Source of the DNA: Lutispora thermophila DSM 19022
Lineage (GTDB): Bacteria; Bacillota; Clostridia; Lutisporales; Lutisporaceae
Assembly: GCF_900142105.1 (NCBI RefSeq)
Contig: NZ_FQZS01000029.1
Location: 1-36,313, forward strand
DNA length: 36,313 bases
Direction: 5' to 3'
Every line of letters begins with the position of its first letter. The stretch's first letter is position 1. A program made the translations under genes and the position numbers. Positions 7,987 through 17,122 of this stretch are shown here, one piece after another. Below the pieces are notes generated by a model that saw nothing but the letters and a program-made list of their open reading frames with translations, was not told the DNA's origin and did no database searches.

Positions 7987-8677
7987 CCTTAATCCTCCCT
8001 GATTCCAATAATAGTTCAGCAAGTATCATATCATCCGGTGTTGTTATTTTTATATTGTCATAGCTTCCCTCTATCATTTTTACCCTATATCCTGTTTTCT
8101 CCACCAGCATAGCGTCATCTGTGGCCATTATACCGTTGCTGCGGCAAAACTCATAGGCTTGTACAATAATATGGGTTGCAAATGTTTGGGGGGTTTGGGT
8201 TAGCCATAATGATGATCTATCAGGGGTGTTTATAATGAACCTATCTTCTCCTACTATCTTTATTGTATCCTTCGCCGGCACACCCAGGGTAACTGCTCCA
8301 TAAATCTTTGCCTGATTTATGGATTCTTCAACAAGATTTTTTGTTATAAAAGGCCTTGCGCCATCGTGTATAACCACAATATCTGAATCCTTGCTCATAT
8401 TGGATATGCCATTATAGACAGAATCCTGCCGTTCCTTTCCCCCTGTAACTAATTTAAATGGTTTGCAAATATTTATGTCATTCAGAACTTTTTCTTTGAA
8501 GTTCTCCTCATCACCTTGACCGATGACCAATATAACTTCGTCAATTGAATGGGATGCAAAAAAAACATCAAGGGTTCGGGCAAGTATAGCCTTACCCTTG
8601 ATGTCTAAGTACAGTTTGTTAATACCCATATTCATTCTTGTTCCTTTTCCACCAGCAACAATAACCGCCGTATTCAT
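7979..8677 (-). CDS. ispD: 2-C-methyl-D-erythritol 4-phosphate cytidylyltransferase
   Basis: IspD converts MEP and CTP to CDP-methylerythritol, the third step of the MEP pathway. The nucleotide-binding motif AGGKGTRM lies at the N-terminus. It is followed by the catalytic Lys segment [16 protein letters not shown], the TPQTF motif and the end TPDDMILAE. The product is 232 aa from ATG at 8677, with GGAG 9 nt upstream; a TTG 15 nt earlier is less likely. It is joined to ispF by an 8-nt overlap and lies 17 nt after yacL. Confidence 0.96.
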   Translation of the reverse strand: MNTAVIVAGGKGTRMNMGINKLYLDIKGKAILARTLDVFFASHSIDEVILVIGQGDEENFKEKVLNDINICKPFKLVTGGKERQDSVYNGISNMSKDSDIVVIHDGARPFITKNLVEESINQAKIYGAVTLGVPAKDTIKIVGEDRFIINTPDRSSLWLTQTPQTFATHIIVQAYEFCRSNGIMATDDAMLVEKTGYRVKMIEGSYDNIKITTPDDMILAELLLESGRIKDV

Positions 8678-8694
8678 AAGTCCTATCTCCAATC

Positions 8695-9807
8695 TTAGGA
8701 AACCTTATCGGCTGCAGTTTTAGGCTTTGCAAATATCATTCTACCTGCCGCAGTTTGCAGAACGCTTGTAACAACAACTGTAATAGTTTCTCCAATGAAT
8801 TTTCTTCCTCCATCTACTACAATCATAGTTCCATCGTCCAGATAAGCAACTCCTTGACCAGTCTCTTTTCCATCCTTTATGACCATCACTATCATTTCTT
8901 CTCCTGGCAGTACAACAGGTTTTACTGCATTAGCCAGTTCGTTGATATTCAACACAGGAACTCTTTGGAATTCTGCAACTTTATTGAGATTATAGTCATT
9001 GGTTACAACTTTCCCGCCAAGCATTTGCGCCACTTTCAACAGCTTAGTGTCCACTTCGCTTACATCATCGAAATCTTTCTCTATTATTTCAACTGGTATA
9101 TCCATATCATTCTGAATCTTGTTCAATATGTCAAGCCCTCTTCTTCCTCTGTTTCTCTTGAGACCATCGGAAGAATCCGCAATATGTCTAAGTTCTTCCA
9201 GCACAAAGGTTGGTATTATCAAAGGACCTTCTACGAATCCGGTTTTTACTATATCTGCTATTCTGCCATCTATTATAACACTTGTATCTAAAACTTTCGG
9301 TTGTACTTTGTGTTCAGTTTTGCTTCCTTTATCTTTAATATTTATCTTCTTTAAAAATGAGAAAATATTTACCAGGTCTTCTTTCTTCTTGATAGCAATA
9401 CTAATACCCAGATAGCCTAATAGAATATACAGCAATATGGATATTATGCTTGTAAGCCAAGCTATCTGTAAAAGTTTTAAAGGACCGCTTATCAAGTTTG
9501 CAATTATAAGTCCGATAATTAATCCTATAGAACCTATAATAATTTCATTAGTAGGTATTTTCTGCAGTGTTTTCTCTACCTTGCGTGTAGATTGGGTGCC
9601 TTGTTTTATAATCCAAGGAGATAATAAATAAAATATAATTCCGCCAATAATTCCAGATACTACAATAGCAAGTATTTTTCTTAAATCAGTTATTTCATAA
9701 CCAAAAAGATGGGTTACATTAAGAAATTTCAGTAAAAGATAGGTGGCCTCGGACCCGAGGACAACTCCCAGCAAAGTTAAAATCCAAACTAATATTTTTC
9801 TTATCAA
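8695..9807 (-). CDS. yacL: Membrane-anchored PIN-TRAM domain protein (YacL family)
   Basis: The 370-aa protein has about four membrane segments (near residues 5-25, 43-64, 88-108 and 113-135). A PIN nuclease-like domain spans about 170-290 with the acidic set D174, E204, D253 and D271. A TRAM domain lies at about 300-355 (GQGVAYLDDGTMIVVDGG). YacL-type proteins sit next to ispD and ispF across firmicutes; their substrate is not well established, and an RNase role is inferred from the PIN domain. The start is TTG at 9807, with AAAGGAGGTGAG placed 5-9 nt upstream. An extended -10 promoter lies about 66 nt before it. Confidence 0.93.
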   Translation of the reverse strand: MIRKILVWILTLLGVVLGSEATYLLLKFLNVTHLFGYEITDLRKILAIVVSGIIGGIIFYLLSPWIIKQGTQSTRKVEKTLQKIPTNEIIIGSIGLIIGLIIANLISGPLKLLQIAWLTSIISILLYILLGYLGISIAIKKKEDLVNIFSFLKKINIKDKGSKTEHKVQPKVLDTSVIIDGRIADIVKTGFVEGPLIIPTFVLEELRHIADSSDGLKRNRGRRGLDILNKIQNDMDIPVEIIEKDFDDVSEVDTKLLKVAQMLGGKVVTNDYNLNKVAEFQRVPVLNINELANAVKPVVLPGEEMIVMVIKDGKETGQGVAYLDDGTMIVVDGGRKFIGETITVVVTSVLQTAAGRMIFAKPKTAADKVS

Positions 9808-9872
9808 TTTTTCTCACCTCCTTTAAAGTATATCCAAACTAGGAATTTTTAAACCAAAAGAAATTTATGATA

Positions 9873-9881
9873 ATTATAACA
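9873..9881 (-). promoter_or_regulatory. Extended -10 promoter of yacL-ispD-ispF
   Basis: On the minus strand, TGTTATAAT gives a perfect TATAAT (9878-9873) with the TGn extension. The -35 region 17 nt upstream (TTTTTA) is poor, so the extended element would carry recognition. It lies between the carD stop and the TTG start of yacL. Confidence 0.6.
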
Positions 9882-9911
9882 GACTTCAGATTTTTTAAAA
9901 ACCCCGGTGCC

Positions 9912-10400
9912 TCAAAATTCATAGATATTTAATATTTTGTTTACATTCTTTTCCATTTCTTCATACTGTATATTTTGAATCAGAGCCATCTCGCTTACCA
10001 GCATTTGCTTTGATTGATCCAGCATCTTTTTCTCACCTGTAGATAGCTTGCCTCTTGAGTTCATATAATTAAGATAATTTACAATTTCTGCTATATCCTT
10101 TATGTCACCTTTTTTCAACTTCGCCTCGTTTTCTCTAAATCTTATGTTCCATTTTTTATCCATGGCTTTGCAACTTCCTGTGAGAATTCTAATGACTTCA
10201 TCATATTCTTTTTTATCAGCTATTCTTCTTATCCCTATTGAATCAGCTATGTCAACGGGCACCATAGCTTTTATCTGCCCCAGAATCATCTTTATTATAT
10301 AATATTTTGATATCTCCCCAAAAACTTCCCGATCTTCAATAGATTCTATTATTCCAGCACCATGCATGGGATAAACAACTTTATCACCCACATGAAACAT
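9912..10400 (-). CDS. carD: CarD family transcription regulator
   Basis: CarD/CdnL proteins bind the RNA polymerase beta subunit and stabilise the open promoter complex, notably at rRNA promoters (known from mycobacteria and others). The 162-aa product has the N-terminal Tudor-like RNAP-interaction domain (FHVGDKVVYPMHGAGIIE, then KYYIIKM) and a helical C-terminal domain (from about residue 75) for DNA contact. A perfect GGAGG is 7 nt before the ATG. It is followed by yacL after about 100 nt and diverges from the 131-aa gene at 10582. Confidence 0.93.
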   Translation of the reverse strand: MFHVGDKVVYPMHGAGIIESIEDREVFGEISKYYIIKMILGQIKAMVPVDIADSIGIRRIADKKEYDEVIRILTGSCKAMDKKWNIRFRENEAKLKKGDIKDIAEIVNYLNYMNSRGKLSTGEKKMLDQSKQMLVSEMALIQNIQYEEMEKNVNKILNIYEF

Positions 10401-10462
10401 AAAATCCCTCCAATGTATAAATATTTGACCATATTATGTAGTTTCCAGTCGTTAAATGTTGA

Positions 10463-10491
10463 ACGTTATCACATATATTAAGGCTTGTCAA
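10463..10491 (-). promoter_or_regulatory. Promoter of carD
   Basis: On the minus strand, a perfect TTGACA (10491-10486), a 17-nt spacer and a degenerate -10 TAACGT (10468-10463) preceded by TG. It lies 63-91 nt upstream of the carD ATG. It is back to back with the plus-strand promoter at 10505, leaving only 13 nt between the two -35 elements. Confidence 0.6.
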
Positions 10492-10504
10492 TAGTTTTTT
10501 TACA

Positions 10505-10533
10505 TTGACAACTAAATTACATAACTCTATAAT
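10505..10533 (+). promoter_or_regulatory. Consensus promoter of the 131-aa gene
   Basis: TTGACA (10505-10510), a 17-nt spacer and TATAAT (10528-10533) form a perfect sigma-A promoter on the plus strand. It is divergent from the carD promoter and about 49 nt before the TTG start at 10582. Confidence 0.9.
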
Positions 10534-10581
10534 TATCTTATAGTACAGTTTATGTATACATGAGCTTAGGAGTGATATACA

Positions 10582-10977
10582 TTGAAGGAATTTATATGCG
10601 AAGACTTTCAGCAAAACGTATCCAAGCTTTTAATAAGACATAAGAGTATTCTGGACATTATGACAAAACTTGGAGAATCTCAGGCACGAGTCAACAGAGC
10701 TGTAGCAAAATCTGTTACAAACTGCGGATGCATTAAGGTAAACGGAAAGAAACAATCAATTCCTTTAGATGCAGATATAGAAGATCTAAAGAATTACATG
10801 AGCACACATATAGAAGGCGAGCTTTGTGAAAACTGTAGAGATATAATCGAAAAGGAAATAGGCAACAATCTATTCTATATCACATCATTATGCAACGCTT
10901 TAGGCATAAGCCTTAATACCGTGTTGGAAAAGGAATATGAGCAATTGAACACTTTGGGTATATACAATATGTTTTAA
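10582..10977 (+). CDS. Conserved clostridial protein with Cys motifs and a MazG-like C-terminal helix pair
   Basis: This is a 131-aa cytoplasmic protein. It resembles the clostridial family often annotated DUF1573 next to radA (from memory, unchecked). The N-terminal half is helical (QQNVSKLLIRHKSILDIMTKL). C48 and C50 form CGC, and C82 and C85 form CENC. The C-terminal part KEIGNNLFYITSLCNALGIS looks like the MazG-type nucleotide pyrophosphohydrolase helix EhGDhLWYLxxLAxELGIS, but the acidic ligands are not fully kept. The cysteines suggest a metal or redox site (inference). TTG start behind AGGAG, with a perfect promoter. It is convergent with radA and occupies the place where disA is found in Bacillus. 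Confidence 0.85.
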   Translation: MKEFICEDFQQNVSKLLIRHKSILDIMTKLGESQARVNRAVAKSVTNCGCIKVNGKKQSIPLDADIEDLKNYMSTHIEGELCENCRDIIEKEIGNNLFYITSLCNALGISLNTVLEKEYEQLNTLGIYNMF

Positions 10978-11008
10978 TATAAACCCTGCTTTTTGGCAGG
11001 GTTTATAT
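10977..11008. terminator. Bidirectional terminator between the 131-aa gene and radA
   Basis: A 13-bp perfect stem (10977-10989 with 10996-11008) has loop TTTTTG. The stop codon of the plus-strand gene ends at its first base and the radA stop (11005-11003) lies in its 3' arm. T-rich sequence follows on both strands, modestly. Confidence 0.85.
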
Positions 11009-12361
11009 TATTATATCAAGAGCTTCCTCAACACTTTTAACTCCATAAACCTTTATATTTGCGCTGCCTTTCAAATTCTTAAAATTGTTATAAGGAATAA
11101 TGCATTTTGTAAAACCTAACTTATAGGCTTCATTTATTCTCTTCTCAATAAAGTTCACTGCTCTTACTTCCCCTGCCAAACCTACCTCTCCTATTATAAC
11201 TGCACTATCATCAATTTCTTTGTCTTTGTAGCTTGAAGCTATTGCTGCAATAATGCCTAAGTCTGAAGATGGATCATTAAGTCTTATACCTCCTACTACA
11301 TTTACATAGGAGTCATAGTTTTGCAATTGAAGCCCTACTCTCTTTTCAAGGACAGCCATAAGAAGAACTACTCTGTTGTAATCTGCCCCTGTAGCTGCTC
11401 TTCTCGGCACTCCAAAGTTTGTATAACTTAAAAGAGCTTGCACCTCTACCAGCATTGGTCTAGTACCTTCTATGGAAGCTATTATGGCAGATCCCGAAAC
11501 TCCTTTCATTCGTCCCGATAGCAGCATTTGAGAAGGATTTATAACTTCTGTCAATCCTGTATCAGCCATTTCAAATATGCCTAGTTCATTAGTTGAACCA
11601 AACCTGTTTTTTACAGCTCTCAAAATTCTGTAGGACATATGGGAATCCCCTTCAAAGTACAGAACCGTATCCACCATATGTTCCAAGACTCTTGGTCCTG
11701 CAATAGCTCCGGCTTTTGTAACATGTCCTACAATGAACACTGTAATTCCATCACCTTTAGCAATCCTCATTAAGTTACCTGTAGCATCCCTTACTTGGCT
11801 CACACTGCCTGGAGCTGATAATATGCTGGGATTATAAACCGTCTGTATTGAATCCATGATAAGCACATCTGGATTTATATCTTGTATATTCTGCTGTATA
11901 TATTCCATGTTATTTTCCGAAAGCAGATATATACTTTCAGAATCCAAGTTCATTCTTTGGGCTCTTATCTTTATCTGTTTTGAAGATTCTTCTCCTGATA
12001 CATACAGTACCTTCAAACCATTTTTGGCTACATTGTTGGATAATTGGAGCAAAAGAGTTGATTTTCCTATCCCCGGGTCTCCACCTACAAGTACCAGAGA
12101 TCCCTTTACAATACCTCCACCTAATACTCTGTCCAACTCACCTAATCCGGTGCTAAGCCTCATTTCTTCTTCCATGGATATATCCTTCATTTTTTGTGGT
12201 TTTGCAGCATTTATCAATGAAGCAGAGGATGCCGCAACTGTTTTGGTGTCCACTTCTTCAATAAATGTGTTCCACTGATTACATTCAGGACATTTACCCA
12301 TCCATTTTGGAGATTCGCATCCGCATTCTGTACATACATATTTAGTTTTTAACTTCGGCAT
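11003..12361 (-). CDS. radA: DNA repair protein RadA (Sms)
   Basis: RadA is a RecA-like ATPase that drives branch migration during recombinational repair. The 452-aa protein has an N-terminal zinc finger (C10, C13, C24, C27), Walker A GGDPGIGKST (93-102), the KNRFG motif, and a C-terminal Lon-protease-like domain (about 280-452) with GEVGLAGEVRAV. GGAGG precedes the ATG. It follows clpC, separated by a 129-nt gap with a hairpin. Confidence 0.96.
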   Translation of the reverse strand: MPKLKTKYVCTECGCESPKWMGKCPECNQWNTFIEEVDTKTVAASSASLINAAKPQKMKDISMEEEMRLSTGLGELDRVLGGGIVKGSLVLVGGDPGIGKSTLLLQLSNNVAKNGLKVLYVSGEESSKQIKIRAQRMNLDSESIYLLSENNMEYIQQNIQDINPDVLIMDSIQTVYNPSILSAPGSVSQVRDATGNLMRIAKGDGITVFIVGHVTKAGAIAGPRVLEHMVDTVLYFEGDSHMSYRILRAVKNRFGSTNELGIFEMADTGLTEVINPSQMLLSGRMKGVSGSAIIASIEGTRPMLVEVQALLSYTNFGVPRRAATGADYNRVVLLMAVLEKRVGLQLQNYDSYVNVVGGIRLNDPSSDLGIIAAIASSYKDKEIDDSAVIIGEVGLAGEVRAVNFIEKRINEAYKLGFTKCIIPYNNFKNLKGSANIKVYGVKSVEEALDIII

Positions 12362-12431
12362 TTAATTCCTCCCTTCATCCTAAAGCTGCCTGTCCTATTT
12401 ATCTGCACATTCAGGAAACAGATTATAGTAA

Positions 12432-12484
12432 CCCGTGCCCCGGATTCGGACTTATGAAAGCAATCTGAGCCTAAGGGACACGGG
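12432..12484 (-). other. Structured spacer between clpC and radA
   Basis: A 10-bp stem pairs 12484-12475 with 12441-12432 on the minus-strand RNA (CCCGTGTCCC with GGGGCACGGG). One pair is G-U, which would be a C-A mismatch on the other strand, so the structure favours the RNA made with clpC and radA. No T tract follows on that strand. It may be an mRNA-stability or partial attenuation element rather than a full terminator. Confidence 0.5.
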
Positions 12485-12490
12485 CTTTTC

Positions 12491-14938
12491 TTAATGAATT
12501 TCCCCTTGTTTAAATACCAGATTTTCTCCGTCTGTATCTATAATCACTTTGCTTCCTGATTTAACATTGCCGGCAAGCATCTCTTCCGAAAGTTTGTCTT
12601 CCACCATCTTCTGTATAGCACGTCTTAAAGGTCTTGCTCCATAAACCGGATCAAAACCCTTCTTCACCAATAGAGCTTTGGCTTCATCAGTCACATCTAT
12701 ATCTATATCCATTTCCTTTATTCTATTGATTAAGGATTTTAACATTAATTCCACTATGCTCTTTAAGTGCTCTTCTTCTAATTGATGGAATACTATTACA
12801 TCATCTATTCTGTTAAGAAATTCTGGCCTGAAGGTTCTTTTCAGTTCTTCCATCACATTTTCCTTCATTCTTTCATAGGCTTCTTCCTTTTCATTTGCGG
12901 CAGAAGTAAATCCCATGACCTTTTGTCTTTTAATGGTGCTCGCTCCCACATTTGATGTCATTATCACCACAGTATTCTTGAAATCCACAGTTCTGCCTTT
13001 GCCATCTGTAAGTCTTCCATCCTCAAGTATTTGCAGAAGTATATTGAATACATCAGGATGTGCTTTTTCTATTTCATCCAACAATACTACCGAATAGGGT
13101 TTTCTCCTTACCTTTTCCGTGAGCTGTCCGCCCTCTTCGTATCCCACATATCCTGGAGGAGATCCTATAAGCCTTGAAACGGTATGCTTCTCCATATATT
13201 CAGACATATCTATCCTTATAACGGAATTTTCATCACCAAACAACGCTTCTGCCAATGCTCTGCATAACTCTGTCTTTCCTACTCCTGTAGGTCCGAGGAA
13301 AATGAATGAACCCACTGGTCTCTTAGGATCTTTTAACCCTACTCTGGCTCTTTTTATTGCCTTAGCAACAGCTGTAACAGCTTCCCCTTGTCCTATTACT
13401 CTTTCATGGAGAATCTTTTCGAGATTCAGGAGTCTTTGAGATTCTTCTTCAGCCAGTTTAGTTACAGGTATTCCGGTCCATAAGGATACAATATATGCAA
13501 TTTCCTCTTCTCCAATTATCAGTTCATTTTCATTGGCTTTTTCGTTCCATTGCTTTTTAACAGACTCTAACTCCTTTTTCAACTGTTGCTCTTTGTCCCT
13601 TATCTCTGCTGCCTTTTCAAAGTTTTGAGTACTTATAGCTTCAGCTTTTTCTTTTTCCAAAGAAGCAAGCTCCTCTTCCAGTTTCTTTACATCAGGTGGT
13701 GCTGTAAAAGTTTTTATCCTAACTCTTGAAGCCGCTTCATCTATGAGATCTATAGCCTTATCAGGCAGGAATCTATCTGTTATATATCTATCAGAAAGTT
13801 CTACTGCTGCTTTTATGGATTCATCTGTAATTTTCACTTTATGATGAGCTTCATATTTATCTCTTAATCCTTCCAAAATCTTTATGGCTTCTTCTTTTGT
13901 GGGCTCTCCTACCATTACAGGCTGAAATCTTCTTTCCAATGCTGCATCCTTTTCGACATGCTTCCTATACTCATCCAATGTGGTAGCACCTATTGCCTGT
14001 ATTTCTCCTCTGGCTAAAGCCGGCTTTAATATATTAGACGCATCTATTGCTCCTTCTGCTCCACCGGCTCCAATTATGGTATGCATTTCATCTATAAACA
14101 ATATTACATTCTTAGATTCTCTTATTTCGTTCATTACATTTTTTAATCTTTCTTCAAATTCCCCTCTGTATTTTGACCCTGCTAACATTGCAGACAAATC
14201 CAAAGTCACAACTCTTTTATCCTTCAATATTTCCGGTACAGCACCTTCTGCAATTTTCTGGGCAAGGCCTTCAGCTATGGCTGTCTTACCTACTCCAGGA
14301 TCACCGATGAGAACAGGATTGTTTTTGGTTCTTCTGCTTAATATCTGAATAACTCTTTCAGTTTCTTTCTCTCTGCCTATAATAGGATCAAGCTTTCCTT
14401 CCCTTGCCATCTCCGTCAAGTCTCTTCCGAACTGGTTGAGATTTGGGGTATTGGTTTTTTTTGCATTAAACTTTCCTCCCTTGGCAGAAGGGCCATTTTC
14501 ACTTTTTAATTGCTTGCTCAATTCTTTCTCTATATCTTCCAAAGTCAATCCCATGCTCTTGAGTATCTGAGCTGCAATACCTTCTCCCTCTCTCATCAAC
14601 GCAAGAAGTATATGCTCTGTACCAACATAATTGTGTCCAAGGCTCCTTGCTTCTTCTGCACTGCTTTCAATTATATATTTGGTTCTAGGGGTATAGCCTA
14701 ATATTTGGCCGACAGATTCACTTCCCATACCAACCATTGATATTACCACATTTCTCATGCTTTCCAAATCCATGCCTTTGTTCTTTATGATCTGGGCAGC
14801 AATTCCCTGTCCTTCTTTAACAAGGCCTAATAATATATGCTCGGTACCGATATAATTATGCTTCAACCTTAGAGCTTCTTCCTGAGCATACAACAAGACC
14901 TTTTGAGCTCTTTCAGTAAATTTATCAAACATACCCAT
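12491..14938 (-). CDS. clpC: ATP-dependent Clp protease ATPase subunit ClpC
   Basis: ClpC is a Hsp100 unfoldase that feeds proteins to ClpP and degrades arginine-phosphorylated substrates marked by McsB. The 815-aa protein has two Clp N repeats (about 1-145), a first AAA domain with Walker A GDPGVGKT (212-219), and a UVR-type coiled segment (about 425-460, [16 protein letters not shown]). A second AAA domain follows with Walker A GPTGVGKT (549-556), then a ClpP-docking loop with MGF. GGGAG precedes the ATG at 14938. It is the last gene of ctsR-mcsA-mcsB-clpC and is controlled by the CtsR operator. Confidence 0.97.
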   Translation of the reverse strand: MGMFDKFTERAQKVLLYAQEEALRLKHNYIGTEHILLGLVKEGQGIAAQIIKNKGMDLESMRNVVISMVGMGSESVGQILGYTPRTKYIIESSAEEARSLGHNYVGTEHILLALMREGEGIAAQILKSMGLTLEDIEKELSKQLKSENGPSAKGGKFNAKKTNTPNLNQFGRDLTEMAREGKLDPIIGREKETERVIQILSRRTKNNPVLIGDPGVGKTAIAEGLAQKIAEGAVPEILKDKRVVTLDLSAMLAGSKYRGEFEERLKNVMNEIRESKNVILFIDEMHTIIGAGGAEGAIDASNILKPALARGEIQAIGATTLDEYRKHVEKDAALERRFQPVMVGEPTKEEAIKILEGLRDKYEAHHKVKITDESIKAAVELSDRYITDRFLPDKAIDLIDEAASRVRIKTFTAPPDVKKLEEELASLEKEKAEAISTQNFEKAAEIRDKEQQLKKELESVKKQWNEKANENELIIGEEEIAYIVSLWTGIPVTKLAEEESQRLLNLEKILHERVIGQGEAVTAVAKAIKRARVGLKDPKRPVGSFIFLGPTGVGKTELCRALAEALFGDENSVIRIDMSEYMEKHTVSRLIGSPPGYVGYEEGGQLTEKVRRKPYSVVLLDEIEKAHPDVFNILLQILEDGRLTDGKGRTVDFKNTVVIMTSNVGASTIKRQKVMGFTSAANEKEEAYERMKENVMEELKRTFRPEFLNRIDDVIVFHQLEEEHLKSIVELMLKSLINRIKEMDIDIDVTDEAKALLVKKGFDPVYGARPLRRAIQKMVEDKLSEEMLAGNVKSGSKVIIDTDGENLVFKQGEIH

Positions 14939-14965
14939 AATATCACTCCCTTTTCATGGAAAACA

Positions 14966-15979
14966 CTATAGCTTTTTCCTTATTATTTCTGCCCTTATTA
15001 TATCCCTGGCTTCCGGACTTAATTCTTCTCCCGCATATTTCTGTATGTTTGCAGGTTGTATCTCTATCATTATTTCATTTATAATAGATACACTTAGGTT
15101 CTCTATTATATTCAAATCCATACCAAGCCTTACATCTGACAGAAGCTTCATGGCCTCCTGAGATGTAATGACCCTTGCATTTTTCAAAATGCCCCAGGCT
15201 CTCCAAACCCTATCTTCTAGCTGAATTCTGTTATTGTTCAATAAAAGGCTTCTGGCTTCCTTCTCCTTTTCTACTATTTGAGATGTTACAGCACTGATAT
15301 TTTGGACTATTTCCTCCTCTGATAGCCCTAATGTTATCTGATTTGATATTTGGAACAAATTTCCCTGAAATTCTGTGCCTTCCCCATATATGCCTCTTAT
15401 GGTCAATCCTATTTGAGTTACTGTCTGCAAAATCTTTCCTATATTCCCAATCATGTTCAATGCAGGCAGGTGTACCATAGCAGATGCCCGCATACCTGTA
15501 CCTACATTTGTAGGACAGCAAGTTAAATATCCCAGCTTTTCATCATAAGAATAATCAAGGGTTTGTTCCAACACATCATCTTCACTATTGGCCATATCCC
15601 AAGCACTTTTCATTTGCAAACCTGGAAGTATGCATTGAATTCTAATATGATCCTCTTCATTTATCATAATGCTTAACAATTCATCTTGGGATATGAGAGC
15701 AGCACCTTTGGCACTTTTTATAAGGTCCGGACTAATCAGATGCTTTTCCAATAGCACCTGCCTTTCTATATTAGGAAGCTCATCCATAACCAACAGCTTA
15801 TATCCTCTCTCATGATTTTTCTTGGCAGCAGCTTCCACTTGATTTATCAATCCTTTTGCTTCTTCCATGCTTAAATAAGCAGGAAATGGTGTATTCACTA
15901 TATTTCTAGCCAATCTAACCCTGCTGCTCAATACTATTTCATTCTGAGGGCCTTGCTGAGTAATCCAACCACCCATCAT
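14966..15979 (-). CDS. mcsB: Protein arginine kinase McsB
   Basis: McsB phosphorylates arginines on aggregated or CtsR-type proteins and so tags them for ClpC-ClpP. The 337-aa protein has the guanido kinase elements SSRVRLARN (18-26), NEEDHIR (107-113) and CPTNVGTGMRAS (155-166). The C-terminal end has RDIIRAEIIRKKL, the region of the pArg allosteric pocket in the family. It overlaps the mcsA stop (ATGA). A second ATG one codon later has better spacing from GGGAGGG and may be the true start. Confidence 0.95.
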   Translation of the reverse strand: MMGGWITQQGPQNEIVLSSRVRLARNIVNTPFPAYLSMEEAKGLINQVEAAAKKNHERGYKLLVMDELPNIERQVLLEKHLISPDLIKSAKGAALISQDELLSIMINEEDHIRIQCILPGLQMKSAWDMANSEDDVLEQTLDYSYDEKLGYLTCCPTNVGTGMRASAMVHLPALNMIGNIGKILQTVTQIGLTIRGIYGEGTEFQGNLFQISNQITLGLSEEEIVQNISAVTSQIVEKEKEARSLLLNNNRIQLEDRVWRAWGILKNARVITSQEAMKLLSDVRLGMDLNIIENLSVSIINEIMIEIQPANIQKYAGEELSPEARDIIRAEIIRKKL

Positions 15980-16488
15980 TCATCCCTCCCATTGCTTTTT
16001 TCGAGGGCTCTTATTTTATCCCTTATCTCTGCAGCCTTTTCATACTCTTCATTTTTTATTGCAACTGCCAACTCAGCCTTAAGATATTCCATCTCTCTCA
16101 TGGCTTTAAACTTTGTTCCTGCTCTATTGGGAATTTTCCCTGTATGGCTTATGTTTCCGTGAATCCTTCTAAACAATGGTGTCAGTCGTTCACCAAAGCT
16201 GTTGTAACAGCTGCCGCAACCAAATCTTCCCGTTTCCCTGAAGTGGCTGTACTTCATACCACATACAGGACAAACAGGATCATCCATAAAATCTACTTTA
16301 AATGGCAATGGGGTTCCACTATTCAATATGCCTGTCAATAAATCATTTATAGAAAAACCTGTATTTATAGATAATGCTCCTTTAGCTAAAGCACATTGTT
16401 CACAAAGATGCATATTGGTCTTTTTGCCATTTTCAATCTTGGTTATATGAACAGTAGCCGGCCTTTTGCCGCACTCATTACATAACAT
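15976..16488 (-). CDS. mcsA: McsA, zinc-binding activator of McsB
   Basis: McsA is the adaptor that activates the McsB kinase and modulates CtsR. The 170-aa product has four CxxC pairs (C3/C6, C29/C32, C73/C76, C91/C94) forming two zinc sites. A C-terminal UVR motif lies at about 130-165 ([16 protein letters not shown]), matching the one in ClpC. The start is ATG at 16488 with GGAGGAG upstream; a 14-codon longer frame overlaps ctsR and has no ribosome site. Confidence 0.95.
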   Translation of the reverse strand: MLCNECGKRPATVHITKIENGKKTNMHLCEQCALAKGALSINTGFSINDLLTGILNSGTPLPFKVDFMDDPVCPVCGMKYSHFRETGRFGCGSCYNSFGERLTPLFRRIHGNISHTGKIPNRAGTKFKAMREMEYLKAELAVAIKNEEYEKAAEIRDKIRALEKSNGRDE

Positions 16489-16510
16489 AAAATCTCCTCC
16501 AGTATAGAAT

Positions 16511-16969
16511 TTATAATAATGCTGAAACAAACATGGCTTTCAATAAAGTAGCTCTCACTTCATCTCTCAAGGATTTAGGTACCGCTGAGAGATTGTTGTC
16601 ATCAACGGCGGCTTTTATTATTTTGCCCTCTTTTTCGGTTATAACCCCTTCTTTGCACATTGCATCAATAAAACTATAGGCTTTTTCTTTATTCAAATCG
16701 GGTCCTATTTGCTTATTGAGGAGATTGTTAAGGTACTGTTGCTTGTCGATACCAATTTTAGATATCCTTATGCAACCGCCACCTCCTCTTCTTGATTCGA
16801 TATAATATCCTCTGTCTACAGTAAATCTGGTTGTCAATACATAATTTATCTGAGAAGGAGCACAGTTGAAATAGCCAGCAAGCTCATTCCTTCCTATCTC
16901 AATGGTTCCTTCTGCTTCTTTAATCAAATCATTGATAAACTCTTCTATTATATCACTTATCCTTGCCAT
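16511..16969 (-). CDS. ctsR: Transcription repressor CtsR
   Basis: CtsR represses clp and stress genes and is inactivated by heat through its glycine-rich wing. The 152-aa product has a winged helix-turn-helix (about 22-50) and the tetraglycine wing RRGGGGCIRI (60-69), then a helical C-terminal domain contacted by McsB. The start is ATG at 16969. It is the first gene of the four-gene operon and is preceded by its own operator, implying autoregulation. Confidence 0.95.
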   Translation of the reverse strand: MARISDIIEEFINDLIKEAEGTIEIGRNELAGYFNCAPSQINYVLTTRFTVDRGYYIESRRGGGGCIRISKIGIDKQQYLNNLLNKQIGPDLNKEKAYSFIDAMCKEGVITEKEGKIIKAAVDDNNLSAVPKSLRDEVRATLLKAMFVSALL

Positions 16970-16980
16970 ATCATCACTCT

Positions 16981-17004
16981 TTCTGACTTTGACTTTCTTT
17001 GACT
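16981..17004 (-). promoter_or_regulatory. CtsR operator
   Basis: On the minus strand, two direct heptads AGTCAAA (17004-16998 and 16994-16988) are separated by GAA. This fits the CtsR consensus RGTCAAANANRGTCAAA. A third, imperfect heptad AGTCAGA follows at once (16988-16982). The operator lies just downstream of the -10, over the likely transcription start. Confidence 0.92.
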
Positions 17005-17012
17005 TTAATTTT

Positions 17013-17041
17013 ATTATATAACTACATAATTTTGGATGCAA
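17013..17041 (-). promoter_or_regulatory. Promoter of ctsR-mcsA-mcsB-clpC
   Basis: On the minus strand, TTGCAT (17041-17036), a 17-nt spacer and TATAAT (17018-17013). The predicted start falls near 17006, next to the CtsR heptads, so bound repressor would block initiation. Confidence 0.8.
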
Positions 17042-17063
17042 GTATTTTTGTGCATAAAATTGA

Positions 17064-17098
17064 TTAAAAAAAGGTTACATGATAAACATGCAACCTTT
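17064..17098 (-). terminator. Terminator after the small TusA-like gene
   Basis: On the minus strand, AAAGGTTGCATG pairs with CATGTAACCTTT (one mismatch) around loop TTTAT, followed by TTTTTTT. It separates the small gene at 17123 from the ctsR operon promoter. Confidence 0.85.
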
Positions 17099-17122
17099 AT
17101 ACCTTTCTATTTTCAATCACGG

